From Lineus longissimus (lineage: Eukaryota > Nemertea > Pilidiophora > Heteronemertea > Lineidae): a DNA stretch of 64,000 nucleotides. The position numbers and the translations under genes were made by a program. How positions within the stretch are numbered: position 1 is the stretch's first letter; each line of letters starts with the position of its first letter. Of the stretch, positions 1 to 12,900 are shown piece after piece. The stretch lies in contig NC_088326.1 in NCBI RefSeq assembly GCF_910592395.1, positions 625,001 through 689,000 on the forward strand, written 5' to 3'. The notes beneath the pieces were generated by a model. The model was not told the origin of the DNA, ran no database searches, and saw only the letters and a program-made list of their open reading frames with translations.

Positions 1-3000
1 AGTTCATTCAATTTGAGAGCTCTTATGAAATTATTCTTAGTTTAATCAGTACGTGTTTATCAAAATCATCAGCCAGCGTGTAAAATGTGACCATCTCATT
101 TCAAAAAGTATAAATTTGTGTGTGCACATTATTTCAACTTCGTCAGGTAAATTTTGATGTGGACGGCACCGATCATAAACAGTTTCTTCAACAAGTAAGG
201 TAAACTGGTACAACTATAGCCCCTGCTGTGTAGATAACAGCTGGCAATACAAGCTAATGCACACAGAGGTGATCATTGTACCACCTTTCCTTACAACCAG
301 ACCATGCCATTGACTATATGAATATACCTTATAAATGTTGCCACGTTTCTTTTAGAATCTGTTAGAAAATATTGTCCCCTCAATGAGCAAAGTCTGTTTT
401 TAAGTTCAATGTATTTCAGTCAAAGTGACTCGGTTTAATATTCTCTTCCATTCATTGCTGTCATAGTGATATTCCTGGTTACTTAATCTGGAATATGTCA
501 TAACAGGACTACACTGGGCTTGTGACATGAGGAACAGAACCAGCTAATCGCATCAGAGATGCCAATTTCCAATCTTCCTTTGGACTTGAGACTTTCTACA
601 CACTCCAGCCTTGGCGTTCTTCAAATTGTTACTCTAATGTCTCATCTTGGACATAGGTAGCACCACTTGAAGTCGTTACTTTCATGAAGGCTGGGTGGCA
701 GTCGTTCTGTTGCCTAAAATAATCCCAAGTACACTCCAAATCCATGTGTACCAGTACACTTTACTTCCAGTCTGACCTTAAAATTCACCGGATCCATGCT
801 TTCTTACTTTGTCTTTTACTTATTGTTGTTGTCGTAACTATGGCAGCATGCTGTAAACAATTCTATGAGATTTGGTTGCCATGGCAACACTTCATACTGT
901 TGGTTTGATTGTTAACTGGTTGCTATGACAACAAAGTGTGTAGCATCTTGGCCCTTTCTTCATGCGAGTCTTTTCCAGACTGCTTCTTTCTTAGCTCTGC
1001 TCTCACGGCTTGTTCTTTTGTTTTGCTTCATCCTCGGCAACCGTTGCTAAGGAGTTTGTCTTCCTTCGTTGCCATGGCTACCATTTTGTGATATCTCTGG
1101 GCCCTCGGTGTGACCGTCTGTCACTGGTGTACTTAAGGATCAATATTATGTCTATTTTTCAAGATATTAATGTTTGTATGGTGTTTTTGTTTTGAAAATC
1201 ATGAGATTTGGAAGGAATTGAAAGTTTTATTTGACTTATGAAGATGAAGGATTTTGTTTTGACTTCAGTAGGTGGTAAATTGATAAAGTTAATTTGGAAT
1301 TTCATCTCAAAAAAGTTGCATCAAGAACCTGTTGAAAGGTCTCTCATCGATGCATCATCTTAGCTTGTGGATTTTGGTGGTGTAGACAGAGTTTTAACTC
1401 TCAGCTCGTGGGTGAGCTCGTCAGTTCTTGTTTATCAAGCCCCCCCCCCCTTGTAACACTTTCCCCTAAAAACTTGAAAACTATTCGAAAGAAAAGCACC
1501 AAAGGACATGTCTGTAAATGTGCTTTTTTTTCTGGGTACAGTTTTGCGCATCTTTGGAAATATCTCCTCGAAATGTGAGACTCATTAGGTGTTCTACATA
1601 GTAGACATTCTGAACTCCCAATCTGAAGAAGCTAATTGAATTGAAACAACTTGGCCTACCAATGAATAGTAGCCAGCCAGTCCTGTTGGGTTAAAATGGG
1701 TAAATATCTGGTTATCGCATATTGACCGTTGTATGATTCTCATCACATGGAAAGTTCTGAGCACGCCACCAGGTGGAGCCTTGTGTGGCAGTTTTATTCA
1801 TTTGTTTTCCTTTAGTGTTATAGAATCTTTTAGCAACTGTTGCAATTTGGCGTCAATGTTTCTTTTTGAAAGAGCTATATGCTCGTTAGAATTGCTAGAA
1901 GATAAAACGGCTTTATCACAGAATTGATCTGGAGCCAAACTTGGTATTGATATTTCTGGTCGTATACTTGACACGTACCAATCATTGTATCATACTAGTA
2001 TTGCTAGCAATTGACAGATGTTGCCTTAATTAGGAATATCCTCAACCTGGATAATCAGTTTCCCAAAGTGCCGAGAATCAGACTCGGCAAGATGCAGATG
2101 ACTCTCAACAAGTTGGAAAGTTGATCCATCAGGTGATATCAGGAACCTAAATGTTGGCGGCGAAGGTATAGCTGTTTACTGCCATCTCGCTGCAGATTTG
2201 ATTAGAATCAATTTTCAGACGAAACTGCTCCAGTCGCTAAAAGGTTACAGAGATATCGATGTATATTTTTTCATGCTATTTATTACATACAAAGATTTAA
2301 AAGCAACGCGGCTGTGCCACGTGTTAGCGCTTATATTTATAGGATCTGCCTCTATGTGTTTGACCTCATATCGTAGGCCTTGGTGGCCATGTTTGATATC
2401 GTCATGGAGATGACCTTGAGTATTTTTCACCCCAACTTGACATGGATTTGCTGTACATTTACTACTGTAATAAAGGGATGATTTGTTCTGTTTAACAATG
2501 GGTAGTTTTCACCTTCCAAGGCTGATTATGGTGCAGCATTACTGTAGAAAATATACATGCATTCTGGTCATTGTGAACGTGAAAAATACTACTGTTTTAA
2601 TCTTGAGTCCGCTTGAATTAGTCAGTGTTATTCACGTTTAGAAAGTTCTCATTTAGAAAGTATGGGCGATTTCAGCCAGAACTTGTCTCACTTGTCCACA
2701 TCAGTTATTGATGCCGTGTCTTAGTCGAGTTTAGATGGGGCCTGAGTAATGAACTGATGGTTCGGGTTCTGCTTGGTCGGTTTACAATGTTTCTGAAGGG
2801 ATTAGTCACTCGGCTTTCACTACTTTGGTGGGTTCTTATTGTTTGCCGCTTGGTGAAGTGAGGTTAAAGAAGGGCACACTAGCTGCCAATTTGAACCTAT
2901 TGTCTTTGAAAGAAAATGTGTGCCAGCAAGAACATGCTTCATTGCTCAAAAGTGGCCTGCCCTAGGTGTGGGTAAAGATGGGGTTTAGTGAATGGGTGTT

Positions 3001-4253
3001 GAGTCTCCATCCAATTTGGAGGTTTCAGATGTTGAGATTTTTATAGTGAACCCCAAGGATGTGAAGTAGGGTCAGATGATTTTATGACATAGAAATGGAT
3101 CGGCAATCTTAAGAGTGAAAACTTGGCTAAATCTTAAGGATTCTGATACAGGGAGACAGACATGTCACAATTTTGACTTGAGAGGTTAATTAATCTTGGC
3201 ATCAAAGTAAGTGCCTTTCCTAAGGACCCAACCTGACCTCAACTTCTGAATCTAGTCCACACATATATAATTTTTCATCTCCTCCAAGTTGACTCACTCA
3301 TATATTTAGTAAGCCAAGGTTGAAATCAAAAAGGCTTTTAACCCATGAAGACAATGAACATATCACTAATTTATTCAAGTTCATGATAGTTTGAAATCAT
3401 TCTAGTTACATTAAAGTGTTGCCATGGTGACCGTTTGCGTACTGTGCAGAAAGCGTTTATTGCAAAATTTGTATTTCTGGTCGGTAACATTTCTTCTTAG
3501 AAATGTTGTGAATTTGTCTGGCAGTATGCCAATTGATTATTAGTCTCAAGTAACTCTCTTAGCAACCAATTTTAATGTTTGTTGCTATGGCAACCCTATT
3601 GGTTGTTAAGGAAGTCATGTTGGTTGCTATGGAAAAACTGCCAGCCAGTTGCTTCTAGTTGTATTATAATTTGGTTCCCTATCAAAAGGGGGCACTACTA
3701 GTCATGTTGCAGATTTTTCATATATATTTGATCATTCTATTGTTACACTGTGTGTAGCTATTATTTTGCATTGTGTATAATTTAATGGTTGTCATGGCGA
3801 CCACAGGCCCCAGTCTCGTGTGTTATCTGTCCCGTACCGCCTCAGAGAGAGCATGCCCAGTTTTATCCTTAGCTTGTGGTTGTCATGGTGACTGACGTAA
3901 ATTGTGAAACTACGACTTTTCTTTACGATATCAACAGGATGTAAGTGTGTATAACATTATGATTGAGTCATGTTTTTCAATTTGACTTGCGTAGCTAAAC
4001 AGATCTAGGTCAATTTCTATAAAACGTTTATCGATTTCATTCAATATATGGATAGATGTAAATGTGAATAAAGAATAGTTATCAGATGATCAAATAGATG
4101 GCGTTGTTGTTCAATTATTTTCTATTCGACTTTTTTCTCAGCTTCTGTCTCACTGTTCACCTGAAGACAGGTCTACTTGGCAACTCAAGTACTGTAGCCT
4201 ACTTGAGGACCCGCGATTCCACACAGAGGGGGTTAATTTTCAGAGAAAAGGTA
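1..4253. other. Non-coding stretch with no gene seen
   Basis: No open frame here has convincing coding character or splice sites. The stretch could be the 3' UTR or downstream flank of a plus-strand gene to the left. It contains a poly-C run near 1441-1450 and at least seven near-palindromic GTTGYYATGGYRAC-type motifs between 875 and 3892. Nothing else is supported. Confidence 0.5.
875..888. promoter_or_regulatory. Perfect X-box-like palindrome GTTGCCATGGCAAC
   Basis: The 14-bp palindrome matches the known RFX-factor X-box consensus (GTNRCC, 0-3 bp, RGYAAC). Variants follow at 919-932, 1068-1081, 3418-3431, 3581-3594, 3788-3801 and 3879-3892. The density suggests either a dispersed repeat or a binding-site cluster. 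No promoter is recognised nearby, so function is unproven. Confidence 0.4.
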
Positions 4254-4431
4254 CAGTAGAACCTCTCTATTAAGGACACCATTGGGACTGACAAATGCTG
4301 TCCTTAATAAAGAGGTGTCCTGATTAGAGAGGTCAAATTGAATGGAAAGTACCAATTTGGGACCAAAACTAGTGTCCTTAATAGAAAGGTTGTCCCTATT
4401 AGAGAGGTGTACGCTCCCGGAGGTTACACTG
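4254..4431 (+). mobile_element. Pogo/Tigger-like MITE, about 178 bp (copy A)
   Basis: The element is flanked by TA, starts CAGTAGAACCTCTCTATTAA and ends with the inverted GGTTACACTG followed by TA. TA target duplications and CAGT termini are typical of the pogo/Tigger branch of Tc1/mariner. It carries no coding capacity. Related copies lie at 20869, 33781, 43817, 45650 and 49493. Confidence 0.75.
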
Positions 4432-4473
4432 TATATCCATTTCATAAGGCAGAAAATTTGCAAAAACAAAATA

Positions 4474-4639
4474 TTCCCACGGTCAGAGCCAAACGGGATG
4501 CGAGGGTTAATGGAAACCTTGTTCCTAGGAAAAAGTTTAAAATGTCTTGATACATAATACCTGCAATTTTCATTTTTTGATCATGGGGACAAGGTTGTTT
4601 ATTAACCCTTGCAGCCCGTTTGGTTCAGACCGTGGGAAC
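4474..4639. mobile_element. Fold-back element, about 166 bp
   Basis: The two ends are inverted copies of about 45 bp: TTCCCACGGTCAGAGCCAAA on the left, and the reverse complement ending GTTCAGACCGTGGGAA on the right, with inner segments around GAGGGTTAAT and ATTAACCC also matching. It looks like a short non-autonomous DNA element, or a stem. I could not define a target duplication, so its class is open. Confidence 0.55.
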
Positions 4640-6983
4640 ATTTTTTTGGAAGGAATTTTCATCGTTTGGGAGAGTATCTAACTTTTATGGCATTATTAAC
4701 CCCATCTGGGCCGGTGGTCTCTGGGTGAAGACTGGAAAATCTGTCCAAATTAAGGCAGTGAGGACTCTGTTGATCAGGGACCCCATCAAGAGGTGCTACC
4801 CTGTTGCGGACAAACTACATGACTCATGAGATAAACTGCTCTAACTGCAGTAAAGGAAGACACAAGGCAAAGTCTTCAGAAAAGTGAGATTTATTAAACA
4901 TTGGGAGTAACATGGGTAAAGTTGTTCAAAAATGATTTCAATTGATGTAGACAGAGTATTGATTATGAGATTCAATATTCACCTGGAGAAGGAGTTCCCC
5001 AGTTCATGGCTTTTCAACTTGCCGCACGATCGTTCTGTTGGAGCCCTGGGTGCTGCATCACAAGAAAAACAGCCAACAGTGCACCTATTGGTAATCTTAC
5101 TAAAATAAGCTGTGTCCATCTGGTAACCTAGACAATATGACATCATGTGCACTAAATCTCGAGGTAACTGACAGGTTACTCTTGTGTTGCCCAAACAAAA
5201 TCAGTCCTTGCATATTTTCCGCTTTTTAAATGCTGAAGGACTTCAAACCTTGTTTAGTGACTGTGGACACCCAAATATGAGTCTATTTCTACTATGGCTC
5301 TGAAATGTTTTGTAAAAGGTACAACAGGGATTGATACGAACATGACAACATAACAGAAACACCCATGATAGATTTACAGACAAGATTACTGCGCAGTACA
5401 AAGGTAACGTTTGCTCATCTGCCAAGGACAAAAGTTTCCAAATGGGGAGGCAAAGAATTGATGATGGAACAATGGAACAACTACCAAGGACTCACAGTAG
5501 ATTCTAAATGATGGAATAAGTTATGATGAGCAATCACAGAATCTATATTTGTCATCATCATCATGTCCTGCAGCCGTGTGACTCTTCAGGCGAACAGTAC
5601 ATTCTACTTTTGGCCATCATAGATTCTGTGACGGAAAACTTTGCCTATGTACAACGCAGTTAGCTACACAGACAACCCTTTGATAGCAGTGTTCCATAAA
5701 AACATCAAGATTTACAATGATGCTACAAAGTTACCATGACAACACCACAATACCAATACGAGTCGAGCTATTTTTGACGAGGGAGCTCCTTATCAGAGAG
5801 ATAACAAACAGGCAACAAGTGACTTGATATGAGACAGGGCAAAAAGTGTCTTTGTCTAAAAAGCAAATAGGGGCAGAATGCACAGCCCAAACTTCTCGGT
5901 ACATGTATTCAGCGAGCGCTATACTAAATGCGGTAATTTCCCTCAAATGCATAAAATGACAAGCTTGCAGTAAGAATTGCTGTAAATACACAACTTTCTT
6001 TTCACAGATTTTAGAATAACCTCGATTCACAAAACTGTCGTTGTTTACAGATTACAAAATTCTAAATAACATTTTACAACAGCTTCACAATACCAAACAC
6101 ATATACATTTTAGTCAAGCATCGATTAAAAGAATGCTTGTTTTACCTAATCTACTGATTTATGCTTTTTTACTGAATATACGGATAAGAATACGAGACAA
6201 TAAATGTGTATTTGATACATCAACTAAGAGTGAAATATTACAACATGTCCATTTACTCAACAAAAACACTGATAAACTCTTCATTTATTGAAATAAAATT
6301 TACTCATAACAACTTAGCTTACTATAAACAGAATAAATAAAGACCAATTCTTTATGAATTCTTGTTATAAACAACGGTAAATTTGAAATAAAACAATGAC
6401 AATATGAGCTTAGATATGAAGATTTGATTATGAATATTATGAATATCATGTGCAAGAGTAGATAAAATGGCCCTATGACATAACAACAAGCGTACAGCTA
6501 ACAGTCACATGGTCTAGGCCTATAAAATGTAAACAAGTAAAAATGAAAAAACACATACGATGTCAATATAGAAACCCCACAGTAAGCTAACACCCTAAAA
6601 CAACCCGCGCCACGGGTATTATGCTGGTGTATATAAATGCCACTTAGCTCATGCTAAAGAATAATTCACGCGATCGATAAAGGCAGAAAGTTTTACACGT
6701 TTTGCTAAAGTTTAACTTCTCACTTTGATTCTGAAATGCTCTTCCAGTGAGAATCAATAAACTCAAATCAGCCTATTTCCCAACATTCTTGTCAATCATT
6801 TTGAGTCACTGACACCGGCAAATGTGCCAATTGTAAAATAGTAATGTTATCTATGTTGTACTGCCTCCATGTATTGTTCACCAATGGTAAAAGGAAACCA
6901 GAATCGTGTGACATTTCTTGCCTTAATAGACCCCTCTCCACCACCTCCAACAGGCAACACATTTCAGGGATACATCATCCAAG
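4640..6983. other. Probable 3' UTR and flank of the Ig receptor gene
   Basis: The region is AT-rich with no supported exon. Possible minus-strand polyadenylation signals (TTTATT on this strand) occur at 4890-4895 and near 6286, so the 3' UTR of the gene ending at 6984 could be up to about 2.1 kb. An X-box-like GTTACCATGACAAC lies at 5730-5743. The UTR end is inferred. Confidence 0.4.
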
Positions 6984-9900
6984 CTAGGCAGCGACTTTGG
7001 CTTTCCACATGTATCTCCTGAAGAACTTCTGGTTAATCCGATTTGCCATTCGCTCGTAGACCTGCTTGCGCACTCTCTTCGGTTCGCCAAACCCACTGTG
7101 TGTCAAATGCCTGTTATCTTCCTCCAAAATATTCTTCAAATCGTTGATATACTTCTCGACCTTCGGCGAGCGGTACAACTCGGTACGTTTGGCGAAATTC
7201 AAGAATTCCATGACTTCGTATAAAATGTGAATGTAGAACCATCTCTGCTGGTCGAAGGAACCTTGGAGAGAGTCGCAATCACACTTCCAGCGCTCCTTCT
7301 GACTTGTTTCATCATTCATGGTGACTTTCACCAAGTCCCACGTCAGATGTGCGATGTTGAGAAGCCAGAAGTTTCCGTAGCCGATGCCGTTTAGAACCTT
7401 CTCCGTCGTCACCCTGACCACCGGGGTACCGTTTGTGAAGTTGAGTCTCTCAAGGCCCCACACGGCAAACTTCAGATCGTTGACGAAGACAGCAGGATCC
7501 TACAAGAGAAAGAAGGAGTCAGGACAGGAGTAAAGTGTGAGGTTGGATAATAATTCCTACTGTAATTGATACTAGAGTTTTCTTTGTTTGATTCAAATCA
7601 TACTCTTGGAAATAGAAAATACGAACCCTCTCCGGGTCAACGACGATCTTCAACATCAATATGACCTTTTCCTTTGTATGGAAGTTCGATATCTTGTTCT
7701 TTCTGCGACGGGCGGGCAGAGAGTCGCGGAGGCGAGAATCGTTGGTGTTGATCAGCTCGTTCAGGGAGCTGTGGAAACTTTGGAATGACAGCCTAGAATT
7801 GGAGGAATAAGACACACGAGTGACAAGGATTTTTTGAGAAATGAAAAACTGAAAATGGTCTCCATCACGGTGCACAATTTCTTTCTCGGTGGATTTTAAC
7901 CCTTTCTTCTGGAGACATAGGCATTAACTAAATGACTGGCACAAAAAGGTGAAAATCAGGATTTTTGGCAGGAAGAAATAACTACAACTGCCTACCCTTT
8001 CTCTCCCTCCGTACAATGACTCTGGTAGCATGTCTCAAAGTCTTCCTGTTTCAAGTAGGGTACGACCGGCCAGATCCTCGTGATGAGATGATGGAAGGCA
8101 GCCTGAGGCATGATGGTTACCTCTTCCTCCTCCTGCAATGGAAAAGAAATCAATTTAAAGGACTAATGTCTGAATTGATGAAAATTCACAGGGAAAATGT
8201 ACCGATTCTGTTATAATGACATCATTTCTCTGCTGACAATCAACTTACAGTTTGACTCCCATCTCCCATGATGATGATGTACTTCTTGAACAACTGTTCT
8301 ATGACTGGGTCGTCCAATTTGGTGGGCAGTTCTTCTGGTCTTGTTGCCAACATCGCCTGAAAGGAACATCAGGCAGTCGTAATGAAGAGCAGACGGAGAG
8401 GCTTCGCAGACCTTGGTCGTGGCACTCTACAACACTTGGTCACGGCACTCTACTACACTTGGTCTCAGCACTCTACTACACTTGGTCTCAGCACTCTACT
8501 ACACTTGGTCTTGGCACTCTACAACACTTGGCCTTGTACTCTTGTACACATGGTATTGGCACTATCTTGATAAAACTACAGATCACGTTTGGAAACCTTA
8601 AGGTCAATAACTCCCACAAAGCAAAGTACCGACTCCACAAGAATGTCTCCTGCTTTAACTGCTGCTGCGAAACTATGCTTGGCTCCAGAGACCAGAAGTG
8701 ACCAACCTCTAAATCAGAACTGTCCTCCTCCTTCCGTTGCTTGATTTTCTTCTTGCGTTGCCGACAGCAACAGCAGCAGAGGCAGCAGAGGCAGAGTATC
8801 AGGATGAGGATGATGATGGCCGCCAGGATGAGGAGCCAGAGCCACCAGGGCTCCAGGTAGAGGCCGAGGAACTCCCATCCGTCGCCGCCAGCTGAAAGTA
8901 ATCACATTACAAGTCACCAAGTTACAAGACACAAATTAGTCACCCAGGTCAAAGCTCTGAGAAGTACATACATGAAGAGAGAGGTTGCAGAGCGTCTAAG
9001 CCCCCACTGGCACGATCACATGATTTCATGGCTCGAGTATCACGACGTCCGCACCCTCCTCTGAAATTTGAAGACCTTACCTCGAGTGAAATTCCCATTG
9101 GGATCCAACGTAATGTTACACTTGGTCGACTCGATCCGTTGGCTTGGGAGGGTCGTCGTGGCAACGTAGTGATACATCCCAGCAATCTGCTCCGCAAGGC
9201 AATATTTCGTTGCGTTGATAATCAGCGATTCGTTTGACGCCTTGTAGATCTGTTGTGGATATTCCTCGATGATGTCACCATTCCTGTACCAGGTGACGAC
9301 GGGTTTTTCGAGCGGGTCGTACTGGACGTGACATTCGAGGCGTATGACATCACAGAAGGAGGAGACCATGGCAGTGTCCTTTGGCTGCTTGGCGATGCTT
9401 AGAGGTGCTAGAATTGAGAAATACTTTGCCATCATATCTTTAAGTTTACACTAAAGTACAGCTGTCGTGATACTGATTTTGTAAATCAGCGGTGACAACC
9501 TTTCCAGACACAGAATTTGTCCATGATATTTGGGTCAAATATAAAGAACTGGTGACTTACTTAAGACATTGATATATCCAGACTTGAAGATAGTAAAAGT
9601 AAAAGGCTGTTTCTTTCCAAAAGTCTGAGTAGCCCGGCAAGTCACCACCTGGTTGTCAGTCTTCTTGAGATCTTTCAGGCGGAAGTTTCCTTTCGAGTCG
9701 ATGATCATGCGAGGATCTGATGGACCTGGAAAGAAGGTCAAAGTGGCGATGATAAACCATCGTGGGGAAGGAAGACTGCAGCAGTAGTATCAGGAGACAT
9801 TTCGTTGACGTCTGCTTGCACTCGACATCTCATTCTCCAAAGGTTACCATGACGTCTGGTTGCACTTGACTTCTACCCAGCCACAACTAAGGCATTGACA

Positions 9901-12900
9901 CTGATTCAAGGGTTGGAGAGATACAGGTTCTCTACCCTTTCTTTCTAGAGTTAACAGTTGGAGAGATACAGGTTCTCTACCCTTTCTATCTAGAGTTAAC
10001 AGTTGGAGAGATACAGGCTCTCTACCCTTTCTATCTACAGTTGGAGCCGAAACTTAACCATTCTGCTCATAAGTGTACGTACTTCCAGAAATCACCACAT
10101 TGTCCACAAGCCATTCCAGCTTGGCACTCGGTTTGGCCTTGACCTCACACTGAAAGTGCACCTCTTCTCCGACAGTTTTGTTGACACTCTTCAACTGCAG
10201 GGGTCCGGGGATGAAGACTGGGGGCTCTTGGACAATGATGTCATACAGGGACTCCGCTGCCCCTTCAGTATTCTCCCCAGTACATGTCAGGACGATGCCG
10301 TCAGGAAGTTTGGACGAATCCACTGTCAGCTTGGTGTCTCCGTCAGACAGGGTGATGCCTTCAGCAGGAAGGGGGTCACCTTTACGGTTCTTGGTCCACG
10401 TGATGTTGACGTCAGGACTGGAGAGAGAAGAAATCAGACAGCAATGAATAGGCCCTTTGCCAGACATGCCTGTACCACCTAGGGTCGGGAAAATAACCTA
10501 TCTTACAATAGGTTTTTACGGTCAATGACGCCAGACTATGCCTCTCGAGTCTTTCTTCAGTTGCAGTGATGGCAAATTTACATACTTAAGCATTAATCAC
10601 TCAAGAGGCCAAGGAAAAGACCTACTTACTATCCCTTGAAGATACAGTAGAGGTCGACCTTTTGACCTTTGATGACCTCAACTCGATAGAACGCAGCTCT
10701 GTTTGTGTTTGAATAAGTCAACTCTGGCTTCTTTGATGGAATATCTCCAGGCACTGAAATGTTTATGCAGTTGTCAATAGTCTGTCAGTGCAGTTTCATA
10801 TTTGTACTAATCAAGATTAAGATATACTGGGACACATATTGACTATCATGTCAAGGGCCTTCGGACAAGGGGTTGGAGTCCATCGCAAGCAACTCAATGT
10901 TTCTCACATGATGGGGTCGTCTCCTGGCCTCATTCTGAACCATCAGAGGTACTCCATCCGTAACCTCACATCAACGGACTCCGAGTCGGCAGAGTGGCTC
11001 CAAAACTTGAGGGTCAAAATGGCTGGCCTTGGCATCTGACACCACAGATCAAATGAACCTCAATCGAACAGTGGGGTAAACTCAACTTACACTTTGTGAT
11101 GATCAAACTCGTCTCACTTCCCGATACCGTCCTCCCAAGGCGGACATTCTCGGCCCAACACACAAATGACACATCATCATCACCATCGGACAACTTCACA
11201 TACGCCAAGTGAAGCTTTCCTAAGAAGAAACACAGAAAAGATGTGGCGATTCTTTCATGAGAACAATCTCCAACTCTAACTCTATGACAACAGTCACTAT
11301 AGCGATCAAGACATTCAAAATGAATCGTCAAGTCAAGGTCAAGGCAATTCTCAAGGTTTCCTTCAACAGCAGGAGAGTTACAACTCTGGCAGGTAGCATC
11401 TCAAGTAGATCTTGGTTCGTATCTGCGTGACCAGGCCCATCAGCAGTCGCATTTTTGTCTCCCATTTGTGGCAACAGAGTTGATTTCAGCTGACTTCACC
11501 CCATACAATATCCCTGTCCAATAATCTCTGCTTGTTACCACAGATGGTTTCACCATAAATATCTCTAAAGTCCTACCTTCTTTGTCCACAGCCATCCTCG
11601 GATACTCCAGCGGTAGAACTGAGCCGTTCCTCACAATCTTCCACGACCATATCGGGCCAGGGTTGCTGATAACACCACCTGACTCTGTGTTACAATCTAT
11701 GGTCATCGGATCACCCTCTGTCACTGTCAACGTTGCGTTGTCTTGCTTGAGTTCATCGAGAACTGAAAGAACAAGATGTGTTAAAGTTTGAAATGATGAC
11801 AATGGAGGAGGTTTTTAGCTGACTTCTCACTTTAACGCTGGAAGAAGAGATTGCTGACACTCTTCTGATGAAAGTGTCAGATGGGAGCTGGGGTTTGTTC
11901 AGGTTGTACTCACATATCATCTCAATGTTGATGTATCCTGACACCGCTGTCCCATACTCATTGGTGGCGATACACTGGTACACGCCGCCATCTTCCTTGG
12001 TGAAGTTCACAAAGGTGAGATCGTTCGTGACATTCGCCTCCGGATATATTTGGCTGTTGATTTTCTCCCATTTGACTCTGAAAAGGAGAAATTTATAGTT
12101 TTATTGCTTGAAATCCTTTCTGTAATGTTTGAAGGCTTTCAAAATGTTGCTTTGTTTTTGCACACTAAACACAATGCAACATAAAAGACAACGCAAACAA
12201 CGAGACAAGCTGAATGGTGCAAGCGACAATAACCATCCTCCAATAAATAGACAACATATTTGACTACATGAACTACAGCGGAACCCCGGTAACGCGACCA
12301 CCCCGCTATGTCGACCAAGAATCGCCGGTCCTGAATGGTTTCTTCTCTATTTACCACTATACGGCCCCTGATAACACAACCACCCTGGTACCCAGGTCAC
12401 AACCACTGGATGGGGCGGTTCTAATGACCAAGATCACCCCTCTAAGACGAATGCTGCCATGATTTCTGTTAAGAAATTGCTTGTGGCAAATTTGTCATGC
12501 TACAGATGAAAAAATTTCTAAGTCCAAATATTTTTTTCACATTTTTTTTTCTGCAATGAAAATGAAGAAACATCATCAGCCCCCAAAAATTTTGGCTTTC
12601 AAAATTTTTCCGAATTTTGAACTTATGAGTAAGTCCAACAATTTTGGCGGGAAAACCTAATCATGCATTTTGTCCCCGGAATTTCAACTTCACTAACGTG
12701 ACCATTCAACCTCGGTCCCATGAGCGTTCGTGTTACCAGGGTTCCACTGTACTAGGATGCAGGAATAACAAATAGCGTAACTTTAAACCAAGAAAAGAAT
12801 GAGGAGAAAAAGATAAAAGAACATGCATGCTGTGGCATACCCAGCAAACAAGAGACCTTTGTAGCTCACAATAACAATTACTGTAAAACTTTGCTTGTCA

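Noticed and set aside
8252-8701. A 149-codon plus-strand frame
   Set aside because: It comes from the 23-bp tandem repeat and the reverse strand of receptor exons; minus-strand splicing explains the region.
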